Shown: one piece after another, positions 56,231-64,000 of the stretch | Position numbering within the stretch: the stretch's first letter is position 1 | Layout: each line of letters starts with the position of its first letter | NCBI GenBank assembly: GCA_021030905.1 | Contig: JAGFMI010000014.1 | Location: 434,001-498,000 of the forward strand | From: Pyrenula massariospora | Taxonomy: Eukaryota; Ascomycota; Eurotiomycetes; Pyrenulales; Pyrenulaceae | Direction: 5' to 3' | Length of the DNA stretch: 64,000 nucleotides | Program-made: the position numbers and the translations under genes | The notes under the pieces: generated by a model | The model's database searches: none | What the model was told of the DNA's origin: nothing | The model's input: only the letters and a program-made list of their open reading frames with translations

Positions 56231-57220
56231 CTAGGGCCCCAAGACTACTAATTTGCCATTCGCTTTGCCATCTTCCACTGTGCGGTGTGCTTCACGAATC
56301 TGGTCAAAAGCAAAAGTCTTCGACGGTTTGACAATCAGCTTCCCATCTACAACCAATTGGAAAATATCATGAAGTGGAACATCCGAGACCGGAAACGCCG
56401 GCTGACCAAAGTCGGGACTTTTGAAAAGAGAGAAGTGAACACCGCCCGCCATTTGGAGCAAAGGATTAAAGTCCGGGATTGGTGCGAGCCCACCGAGCCA
56501 TCCTGCCAGACAGAGGCGTCCGCCACGACGAACAAGTGTCAAAGAGTCCAGCAACGCGCTATTTCCGATCAGATCTAGGACGGCGTCAAATTTATCCTGG
56601 AGTGGAAGATCCAATCGCTGCGAGAGATTCGGCCCCTCCTCTTCCAACCGTTCGAGTCCCAACGCTAGGATATCTTGATGAAGGTTTGGGTACCGAGTAG
56701 TTCCAACAACGAGCGCTCCATGATGGACCGCTAGATTGACTGCCGCTCTGCCCAGAGCAGACGTTGCCCCTCGTATTAGGAGCGTTTGGCCTTTCTGGAT
56801 TTCCAGATTTCGAAACAGACAAGTCCAAGCAGTGGCATAAGATTCTGGAATAGCAGCAAGTTGATCCCATGGTAGCAGTGGTGGCTTCGAGCCAAGAGAT
56901 ACGACATTTTCGACCGGAGCGTTGGTGAACTCTGCATAGCTTCCGTTGATCGTCCGTCCTAGCCCGCCCATGAATGCGGCTACCGCTGTTCCAGGTTGAA
57001 ACTCGCCTCCTGGACAAGCTTCGACGATACCAACGCATTCGACGCCACTGATTGGCATAGATTCCGCCCATTCGCCTCTTCTCATGTGAATCTCTGCGTG
57101 ATTGACCCCAAAGGCTTTGATTCTGATCAAAGCAAAGCCTTCTTTTGGTTCTGGATCGTTCACATCCTTGATGACGAGGACATCTGGGCTGCCAAATTTT
57201 TCAATGACAATAGCCTTCAT
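56231..57220 (-). CDS. Zinc-independent quinone oxidoreductase-like alcohol dehydrogenase (MDR family)
   Basis: Single exon, 329 codons from the Met at 57220 (MKAIVIEKFGSPDVLVIKDV); an in-frame Met at 57313 gives an extended N-terminus that is less likely. The N-terminal GroES-like domain shows GVNHAEIHMRRGEW and SGVECVGIVEACPGGEFQPG, and the Rossmann part shows LLIRGATSALGRAAVNLAVH, the NADPH-binding AxxGxxG-like stretch, and GRLCLAGWLGG. The structural zinc loop of classical alcohol dehydrogenases is missing, as in quinone oxidoreductases and enoyl reductases. The substrate is unknown; such genes often sit in detoxification or secondary-metabolism contexts, and a regulator-like gene lies next door. 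Confidence 0.88.
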   Translation of the reverse strand: MKAIVIEKFGSPDVLVIKDVNDPEPKEGFALIRIKAFGVNHAEIHMRRGEWAESMPISGVECVGIVEACPGGEFQPGTAVAAFMGGLGRTINGSYAEFTNAPVENVVSLGSKPPLLPWDQLAAIPESYATAWTCLFRNLEIQKGQTLLIRGATSALGRAAVNLAVHHGALVVGTTRYPNLHQDILALGLERLEEEGPNLSQRLDLPLQDKFDAVLDLIGNSALLDSLTLVRRGGRLCLAGWLGGLAPIPDFNPLLQMAGGVHFSLFKSPDFGQPAFPVSDVPLHDIFQLVVDGKLIVKPSKTFAFDQIREAHRTVEDGKANGKLVVLGP

Positions 57221-58284
57221 GGTCGATAGTAAGGTGATAGATGAGGGGAGATGAGGAGGTATTAATTTGAGAAAGAGCCAGCATTTCGAGCTTCTCCGGC
57301 TGAAAGGGTACACGCAGACTTTATATCCCCCGTGAATCTCGAAGCTGCGATCCCATGCCTGCTTATCCCCTCTTTAGACGCCCTGGCGTTGCGGCAGTAC
57401 GAGCAAAGTAGATATGCAATGCATAGAAGAGTCTAAACTGGTTAGACTTCCGCTGCAAGAGCATTTTCCAAATCCGGCTTGGTAGACTGTATCAATAGAA
57501 TCTTACTAGTAACGCTGAGGTGTTTCGTCAAATGCTTATCCGTTGGACTGACACGTCCTTGCTCTAGATGGCACTACGTAGTCATGAGATTGGCTTCTTT
57601 CAAGATCCTCGTATGTGGATATCGGGCAAAATCTATGACAAACCTAGAGACATTCTCTATTCATAGACGCAAGTACAAGTTCAAGGTTGAGCTGTAGGTG
57701 TTACGGACCTAATCTCTCGCGAGTACGCGTCTCGATGTCAGATGTTGGGGTGCATCTGGTTCTTAGTACTAATGCCCGCCGGCGTATATTGGATGCGTCA
57801 CGACTTCTGACACCCAGCATCGAAAGTAGCGGGCTCTTTCATAAGATTTGGGCAGCTCCCCACCGCAACAATCCAAGTGACTAATATGGAATTGAAAGAT
57901 AGATACGCTGGAGCCTTACGTGCCGTCGAGTACCTTCAGGCGACCCCGCACGGTCAGGCCGCGGGTTTACCAGGGATGTGATCCTTCACCTTGACCACCA
58001 CCGCACACCTTTAGGAGAGTTGGCTATTTTCTTGAGCTCTGTTCATACTAGATGGTTCAATTGTTGCCCGTCTTGCCCCTTGGTCCCTCTATCAGTGTCT
58101 CGCAGAGGCTGTTATCCCAGCTATCTTCTTATAAGACCCTAACGTACCCTGGCCTTAGGACTCTATCTACTTCTTACCGTTATCAGTCTGCACCGAGAAA
58201 GTTTTAGAATAATTGAACTGGGAGTATACTTACCGCTTCGCTGAAATCTGAGTGTCTCCGTAACCGCTGACAAGTCAAGCAAAT
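57221..58284. other. intergenic containing a short inverted-repeat element
   Basis: About 1.06 kb between divergent genes. It contains the element at 57736-57812; the rest has no gene. Confidence 0.5.
57736..57812. mobile_element. Short inverted-repeat element, copy B
   Basis: A 77-bp segment with the same ends (TGTCAGA ... TCTGACA) as copy A at 37552-37641 and clear similarity across most of its length (the 3' block GGCGTATATTG, CACGACTTCTGACA). It is shorter in the middle. It is non-coding and of unknown family; its occurrence 20 kb from copy A marks it as dispersed. Confidence 0.6.
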
Positions 58285-60526
58285 ATGAAGGTTGAGAAGA
58301 AACCAAAATTCACGCCGGAGTAGGTTCTGTAGGCATTTTCTAGAGCTTCGATTAATACTCGCCCTAGGCTCCTGATAGAGGCGGCTCGTTTTACCCCTCT
58401 TGTTCCTAGTCCGGACGGAAAAAGTGCTTTCTTCACATCTTCGTCATATTCGATTGCAGAAGACAAGGAGACAAAGGAGATACTTCTCAGAAATTTTGAA
58501 ACGGAGAAGACCTTTCCACTGTCGGACGACGCAGATATTAAAGAGCTGCAGTGGCTTGATGGCAATCAACTACTGTGGCTGAAGTCAACAGATGGCGGAA
58601 AGACGGAAGTCTGGATCGGCTACGTGGACAACGGCCTTCAGCGGTTTGTGTTCTATGAGATTACCAATGGACATGCGCTCACTATGGTCTAGGCAATACG
58701 TAGCGACCACTTTCGATGTACCTATCTCCAATGTCAAGGCAAAGCTTCTTCCGTCAGGGTCGATCTGCTTTGCATTTTGTGCTCTTGTCGATTCTAATGG
58801 TAACCTCTTCAACGCTGAGAAGGCACCGAAGCCTCCATCTTCTGCTCGAGAGTACGACTCAATCCGGGCCCGCTTCTGGGATACGTGGTTCACGAAGGAG
58901 CGATCTAGCTTGTGGTTTACTTACCTCAAAAACAGCTCAAGCTCTGATTACAACGTTGTAGAGCCTCCCTGCAATATTCTCGAGGGCACTCGACTTGAAT
59001 TTCCAGATGTTCAAAGCTCGGATCCCACAAACGGTGGCTCGTACGATCTAGGTGAAAATGGTATAATATTTGATGCGCTCGATCTGGAGAAAGTCAATCC
59101 CGCCATTCAGTTGTCGAATGATATGTGGTTTTACCCTTTCAATGAGTCGAAGAAGGAGCTGCACAAGGTCATTGTACCAGGATGGAATGGGGCGACGTCA
59201 GGGGGAAAGTTCGCACCAGATGGAAAACATTTCGCCTTTCTCAAGGCAAAGCACCGGAATTCAGTGACAGAATTCAACTCGATCTTCGTTGTGAGGCTGA
59301 CTGATATTGCGGAACACGCGGCAAGCCGTAGGAAGGTTCATGTGGCTCAGGTCTGTGCGGAGTCTTGGGATCGGTCGCCATCGTCACTGCTCTGGTCCAA
59401 CGATAGCAAACATCTCTACGTCACTGCAGATGATCGTGGGCGGGTTTCACTATTCCAAATAGACCTTCCCCCATTGTTGGCGAGCCTGAGGTATGCCTCC
59501 CCCAAATCCCTGTCAACACCCGGCAGTGTCTCTGCCGTATATCCCCTCGGCCATGCTCGGGAAGAGGTTCGCCTTCTTGTAAATGTCAGCACCATGACAG
59601 ATCCCGCGATATACGTTTTACTCGATCCAGCATCCGAAGAAGAGAGCCTCATTCCTACCCGCATGACTCATGGTCTCGATATGGGGCTGAATCACAAGCA
59701 AGTTTCAGAATTCTACTTCCGAAGTTCGGGAGATGGGGAGGAGTATGACGTTCAATCGTGGATCATGGTTCCCTCCAACTTTCAAAAAAACAAAAAATAT
59801 CCGGTTGCCTTCCTTATCCATGGGGGCCCAACTGGTTCATGGGCTGATACATGGTTTACACGATGGAACTCGGCAGTCTTTGCGGAACAAGGCTATGTCG
59901 TGATCATGCCCAACATCACGGGCTCCACGGGATTTGGTAAGAAGCTCACTGAAGCCGTCATCGGCAGTTGGGGTGGTCGTCCCTACAATGACATTGTTGC
60001 CTGTTTCGACTTTGTACGGGACAACCTGTCCTATGCCGACACTACCCGTGCTGTGGCTCTTGGTGCCAGCTATGGTGGCTACATGATGTACTGGCTCATG
60101 GGTCAACCTCTGGCCAAGGAGTTCAAAGCAGTCGTCTGCCACGATGGAATCTTCAGCCTCGCCAGCATCATTGGATCGGATGTTCCTGTTGGATTGGAGT
60201 ATATATTTGGCGGTATCCTTTGGGAGGATCCTAAGCTCTGGGATAAATACGACCCGTGTCGCTACACCAAGAATTGGAGCACCCCGATGCTTGTGATACA
60301 TAGTGATAGGGATTTCCGGTGTCCCATCAATGGCGGAATTGCTGCATTCAACACTTGTCAGATGAAGGGGATCCCGTCCCGGTTCCTCAACTTTCCCGAC
60401 GAGAATCATTTTGTGCAGAAGAGGGCGAATTCGCTCAAGTGGCATTACACGGTTCTGGGCTGGATCAACCATTGGACGGGGAACGAAGGAGGTGTGCGGT
60501 TACCGCCCGCGGTGAGTGAGCCTTGA
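58285..60526 (+). CDS. Dipeptidyl-peptidase V-like serine peptidase (S9C)
   Basis: Exons 58285-58319, 58368-58643 and 58693-60526 keep frame and give 714 residues. The first exon is only 12 codons (MKVEKKPKFTPE) and was inferred from the conserved KFTPELLIEAARF junction; the intron is 48 bp (GTAGGT donor). The N-terminal half is a beta-propeller (SAFFTSSSYSIAEDKETKEI, LLWLKSTDGGKTEVWIGYVD), the C-terminal half an alpha/beta hydrolase with HGGPTGSW, the nucleophile motif GASYGGYM (Ser563), the acid in VIHSDRDFRCP and the base in FPDENHFV. The family removes dipeptides from protein N-termini. No signal peptide is visible, so it is probably cytosolic, unlike secreted DPP V of Aspergillus. It lies 2 kb upstream of a Kex2-repeat peptide gene. 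Confidence 0.88.
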
Positions 60527-62537
60527 TGGAGGTCTGGAGGATGAATCCTATGGGTCGATTTTTTTCGTGGTCACATGATTGTTGGGGCTTTGTTTCTAGA
60601 AATGAGCCTCTTTTCGAGCCCGCATCCTGCGGTGTGCCTCGGCTAAGCTAAGCGGGATGTCTCGCGTAAAAAGGATCTCGGATTTCCCGGGGCAGGTAAG
60701 CTTCCTTTGAGGCTTTGATATTTTATCCAACGGGATCGTACGGTACGAGGGAGGATAAGATGGCCAAGCATAAAGAAAGGGGGGCGGAATTTGGAGATAC
60801 CGCATTGCCTAGACAGAAAAGGTGATCGGGTTCTCGTCCAATCCCATGGTCCGTGCTAGAAATAGCATCGATCGTCAAGCGAGGTGCGAAATCTGACATC
60901 TGCAGATTCACCCAATGTAGAATCAAAATTGGTCTCCCCCTCTCAATGGAGTATGCATCACGAGCTCCTGATGCCTAAGACGTCTTAAAGATAGTGATGC
61001 ATAGTCATTCTTAAACAACGGTCACACAACGCATTCCACCCTCTCTTATTCTTAAACATAGTCATGCGTGCATTTCCACCCTCGGTCTTTCTCACTCTCC
61101 CCATCCCCCCATCCCCCCCCTTTCAGAAACCCAGTTCCCCATCATCCCGAGCCATCGTCCAGCAGTCGTCCAACGTCATCCAATCTCGTGTGCGCCTTCC
61201 CACCCACTTTCCTGGCTCGGCACCGCGCCTGCTTACCTTATGCCCGCCCACGTCCCGCCCCCTGACCGGCTTGGGGGCCGCGCCACGGATCCATTGTAGA
61301 GTTTTGTTGGCTGGTGCCTGAACCAACTTGGGTGTGCGCTACTACCATGTGGGCCCGCGGAGGGGGACCGTCGTCGCTTACTCGAAAAAGTTTTCGGGTT
61401 CCTAGGGCTGTTTTCCGGGGGAATGGTAGAGACAGAGACGGCACGGGGGATGGGATGCGGGCGCAGGGTTTTGGGATCAGATACGTAAGTTGACCTGCCC
61501 GCTTTGTGTACCCGAAAGAGCAATCGAGGCCAGGTACGTGATGGAAGGAAGGGGAAAGGAATGCGTCGAATCGACATGGAAGAACCTATCTGATCCTTTG
61601 GGGGCTTGTCGGGGGGGCTTGGCTGTGCGATATCTTAAGGTAGTCCGATGGGAGATGGCTTGGGGCATGGAAGGTTGCCGAGTCGTCTTGTCTCTACACT
61701 ATCTAGCCCTTTTTCGCCCTCCCCTCACGTGGGTGCCATGCACCCTGATATCCCCCTGACGTGCAGGGCTTGCAGTGATGGCTGGAAGGTTCCGTACCGC
61801 GTTGTTCGGGTGGAATTATTGATTGGATTCCTGTACACCCATTGGCGGTCGTGGCGGAAACGTTGTGTGTAACGGGGTTTTCTTGGTCATGATGGACTAT
61901 AACATACCTTCACACACACACCTACGGCGCTGCTCCCTCTCCCATTGCGTCACTCGTTTGCGGTCTCCCCCCTTCCAGGCAACATTTTTTTCTGAGTCAT
62001 CCATCCCATTGCTTGCACCTCACCTGACCAGCAGTGCCCGAGCCAAAAGGAAAAGGCAAAAGCCCGAAACGGCATATGAAGACGACAACGAGGGAGGGAT
62101 GGGGCTTTGAAATTCCCGGCCCCCAGCCTAATCCGCGATGCTAGGCACTACACCACACCTTATCCCGCCAAGGGTCAGACTTACCTGATCACCGGAGGCA
62201 ATGAATGTGAGAGTCCCTCGGGGCCAGCTTCTGGATCTAGTCGCCTGGGCAGTGATTGGGCTTGGGCTTTTTCCAACATTGAGGGATGGGGGCGGCTCGC
62301 GGGGTTGATTAGGGCATGACTATATGAGTTATCAGGAAGGGGATCGTGGACTTATATAAGGCGACGGTCCTGGGTTGTTGAGTTTCCTAATTTACGCCGC
62401 AAGATCTAGATCGCAAAAACAGACCATTTTCTTGAATTCGTCACTATCGTTGACTTTCCCAGTTTGATCATCTACAAGGATATATTTTCATCTCTACAAG
62501 CTTTTTCTACAACCTGTCCGTCTCCAAATCGAACAAG
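60527..62537. other. Intergenic region upstream of the repeat-peptide gene
   Basis: About 2 kb. No gene. Close to 62353 is a TATA-like TATATAAG, about 185 bp before the next ATG. The region 61050-61400 is pyrimidine-rich on the plus strand and the stretch near 62100-62160 looks like a degenerate tRNA-like sequence on the minus strand (see rejected items). Confidence 0.5.
62353..62360 (+). promoter_or_regulatory. TATA box of the repeat-peptide gene
   Basis: TATATAAG about 185 bp upstream of the ATG at 62538; the leader in between is AT-rich. Typical TATA spacing in fungi is looser than in animals, so this is likely but unproven. Confidence 0.5.
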
Positions 62538-62834
62538 ATGCAGCTGTCCACCCTCCTCTCCTTCCTCCTCCTACCAGTCACCCTGACCCTCGCAGCTCCT
62601 GCCCCAAGACCAATGTACCTGTCCAGCCCAAAGGCGGCAGTCGAAACCGATCCTGAGCCTGGGACGAGCACACCGCCGAGAGACCCCATGTACCTCCACG
62701 GCGACGAGACAACCCAATCGCGAAGAAGTCCCATGTACCTCCACGGCGACGACACAACCTCATCGCGAAGAAGTCCCATGTACCTCCCAGATTACAGCGA
62801 GGGTACCGATGGTGATGCGACCACACCCCAATGA
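62538..62834 (+). CDS. Secreted precursor with Kex2-type repeated peptides (RiPP/KEP-like)
   Basis: A 98-codon intronless frame. Residues 1-20 are a signal peptide (MQLSTLLSFLLLPVTLTLAA). Then a 15-residue unit repeats: about residues 48-62 (RDPMYLHGDETTQSR), 63-77 (RSPMYLHGDDTTSSR) and a partial at 78-90 (RSPMYLPDY), with a divergent PMYL at 25-28. Arg-Arg pairs at 62-63 and 77-78 are Kex2 cleavage sites, so processing should release similar Tyr-bearing peptides of about 13 residues. The architecture is that of Kex2-processed repeat proteins, which include ustiloxin/phomopsin-type RiPP precursors and signalling peptides. No UstYa (DUF3328) oxidase lies in the visible flank, so the product may be linear or its modifying genes lie right of the window. 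Repeats are nearly identical at DNA level (45-bp units). Confidence 0.8.
   Translation: MQLSTLLSFLLLPVTLTLAAPAPRPMYLSSPKAAVETDPEPGTSTPPRDPMYLHGDETTQSRRSPMYLHGDDTTSSRRSPMYLPDYSEGTDGDATTPQ
62673..62800 (+). repeat. 45-bp tandem repeat in the precursor gene
   Basis: Two full units and a truncated third, each starting with the AGA codon of the Arg before (D/S)PMYL; the middle parts TGTACCTCCACGGCGACGA are identical between the first two. Such near-identity suggests recent expansion or gene-conversion upkeep. Confidence 0.8.
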
Positions 62835-63555
62835 AACTCCCAATAGGTGTATGTTTCGGCGGGTGGTCGTCGAAGCGGTTAGGGCCTTGACGAGGATTTC
62901 TCTATTTGGAATTTTCTTTGTCGACATGATACTAGGGGTATGAGTTGGTCAGTTATGGGTCTGTACAGCACACGGGAATCTGCATTGGCGCTGCAGGCCG
63001 GCGTGGTTGGGATATGTACAGCGGGCGTTACCCTGGAAAGAACCTTTTCCAGATAGCGACGGCGTTTTTGCATTGCTTGGAAAGATTGGGAGGGATATGA
63101 TAGGCGGATGGTCTACGCTCGTGAAGTTGCTGGAAGACGCGAAAACTGATATCATATAACAGCGGTCGCTAGAAATCTGAGCGCGGTGAAGCCGTGCAGC
63201 TAGAGAGGGGGACCACTTGAGTAGGTCGATGGCTTTTTGTTCATACGGTCCTTTTCTTGTATATATTGCAGCATCGTATGGATATTTGGCTTAAAGACGA
63301 GGGTACTTTGTCTAGTCTCTACTCGTGTCGCCGAAATCATTCATCCATGACGTGGATCCTGTGATCCCATTATCAAGCAATTAGTCTGCGTAGAGGGAGT
63401 CGTCTCTCTGGAAGATGAGCCTTTCTCATAAGCGCAGCGTCAAAACGTTTCTGACGAGCAGCACCCACAGTTCAGAAGGTACTTGAAAGGGTTCCATACA
63501 CGTGACTTTGTGCCTACGTCTCGGCCAGCATTACTACTAAGAACAGAAGACAGTG
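62835..63555. other. intergenic, 3' of repeat-peptide gene
   Basis: About 720 bp between converging genes. No gene was seen. Confidence 0.5.
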
Positions 63556-64000
63556 TCACCCTAGAATTTTTGTTACCTCTGGGAGAACCTCCTCGGCAGG
63601 TTGGCTACACCTGACGCCGAGCCTATCGTTTACTGGTTGGTCATCAGATCCTGCGAAGAATCCCTCTTCTTTCCGGACGCCCCCGAGATTTAAGATGCCA
63701 ATCGGCATTTCTCGGTCGTGCGCCCTCTTCACCAGACGCCACGCGGAATATGTCGCCAGGCTACTTCCAACTACCAAGATTCTCCCCGCTTCGTCAACTG
63801 CCTCTTCCGCTGCTTCCTTGACAATCTCTGGTATTGATTCGCCGAACATTATCACATTTGGCTTGAGAATGCCAGCTGTCGAGGTCGGTGACCAGGCGCC
63901 GTCGGCGTCAATCTCCACTTTTCCTATCCTCCCATCACCACGCATTGGCGGATTAGCTAGGCACTTTGGGCAGGCTGGATACCTGAATGTTGTGTAAGGG
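63556..64000 (-). CDS. Sirtuin, class II (SIRT4-like), C-terminal part; 5' end outside window
   Basis: The minus-strand frame is open from the right edge to the stop at 63556; only about 147 C-terminal residues are visible. It shows PYTTFRYPACPKCLANPP, a CxxC zinc-binding pair, then GILKPNVIMFGESIP (the nucleotide-binding segment after the zinc region), ILVVGSSLATYSAWRLV (GSSL, the NAD-ribose contact) and IGILNLGG. These are features of NAD-dependent deacylases of the Sir2 family, and the FGESIPE plus GSSLATYSAWRLV form matches the mitochondrial SIRT4-type group. Substrate and location are inferred by family. The catalytic His is on the unseen part. Confidence 0.87.
   Translation of the reverse strand, partial: PYTTFRYPACPKCLANPPMRGDGRIGKVEIDADGAWSPTSTAGILKPNVIMFGESIPEIVKEAAEEAVDEAGRILVVGSSLATYSAWRLVKRAHDREMPIGILNLGGVRKEEGFFAGSDDQPVNDRLGVRCSQPAEEVLPEVTKILG

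Noticed and set aside
58275-58565. Minus-strand frame over the start of the peptidase gene
   Set aside because: Overlaps exons 1-2 of the DPP-V gene, which have frame and motif support.
62100-62165. tRNA-like minus-strand sequence
   Set aside because: An A-box-like TGGTGTAGTGCC is visible, but the acceptor stem and the B box (GGTTCGANTCC) are absent, so no tRNA is called; it may be an old remnant.

Overview
The window is nuclear DNA of a filamentous ascomycete (Pezizomycotina). The evidence is the many 45-75 bp introns with GTRNGT donors and CTRAC-like branch points, compact genes on both strands, and fungal-specific families: AspRS-DUF2156 fusion, NUC-1/Pho4 bHLH, DUF3468-type regulator, AsaB/CmcJ-like oxygenase, DUF7730-like and F-box proteins. 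I cannot fix the class; Leotiomycetes would fit but is only a guess. Exon structures were rebuilt by hand from splice signals and reading-frame continuity.

Layout. 0-13 kb: end of a disordered protein, a Myb/SANT protein, a Ca-regulated mitochondrial aspartate-glutamate carrier, the FAN1 nuclease, a five-exon GH43 glycosidase and a membrane-anchored unknown. 13-18.7 kb: a head-to-head pair, an AspRS-DUF2156 fusion (ergosteryl-aspartate synthase, ErdS) and an alpha/beta hydrolase (candidate ErdH), probably making and removing aspartylated ergosterol. 19-29 kb: a small secreted protein, Hsp90, the phosphate regulator NUC-1/Pho4 and a TPR protein whose third intron has an abnormal donor. 30-38.7 kb: a disordered conserved protein, a septin-like GTPase with a C-terminal membrane anchor, a G3BP/Nxt3-like NTF2-RRM protein and an AsaB/CmcJ-like oxygenase. 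38.7-57 kb is looser and looks accessory: gene remnants, a secreted HExxH protease, a hypothetical protein, an SDR, a DUF7730-like gene with a 17-bp minisatellite and no clear ATG, a PP2C phosphatase, an F-box protein, a zinc-cluster-less regulator and a quinone oxidoreductase. 57-64 kb: a DPP-V-type peptidase, a tiny secreted protein with Kex2-type dibasic repeats (RiPP/KEP-like precursor) and the C-terminal part of a class II sirtuin running off the end.

Most interesting: the ErdS/ErdH pair (known biology, well supported), the Kex2-repeat peptide precursor at 62.5 kb (best candidate for something undescribed), the TT-AG intron in the TPR gene, the tail-anchored septin-like GTPase, a two-copy short inverted-repeat element (37.6 and 57.7 kb), and a repeated coding-strand switch from C-rich to G-rich toward gene 3' ends. 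No tRNA, rRNA, CRISPR array or intact transposase gene was seen.
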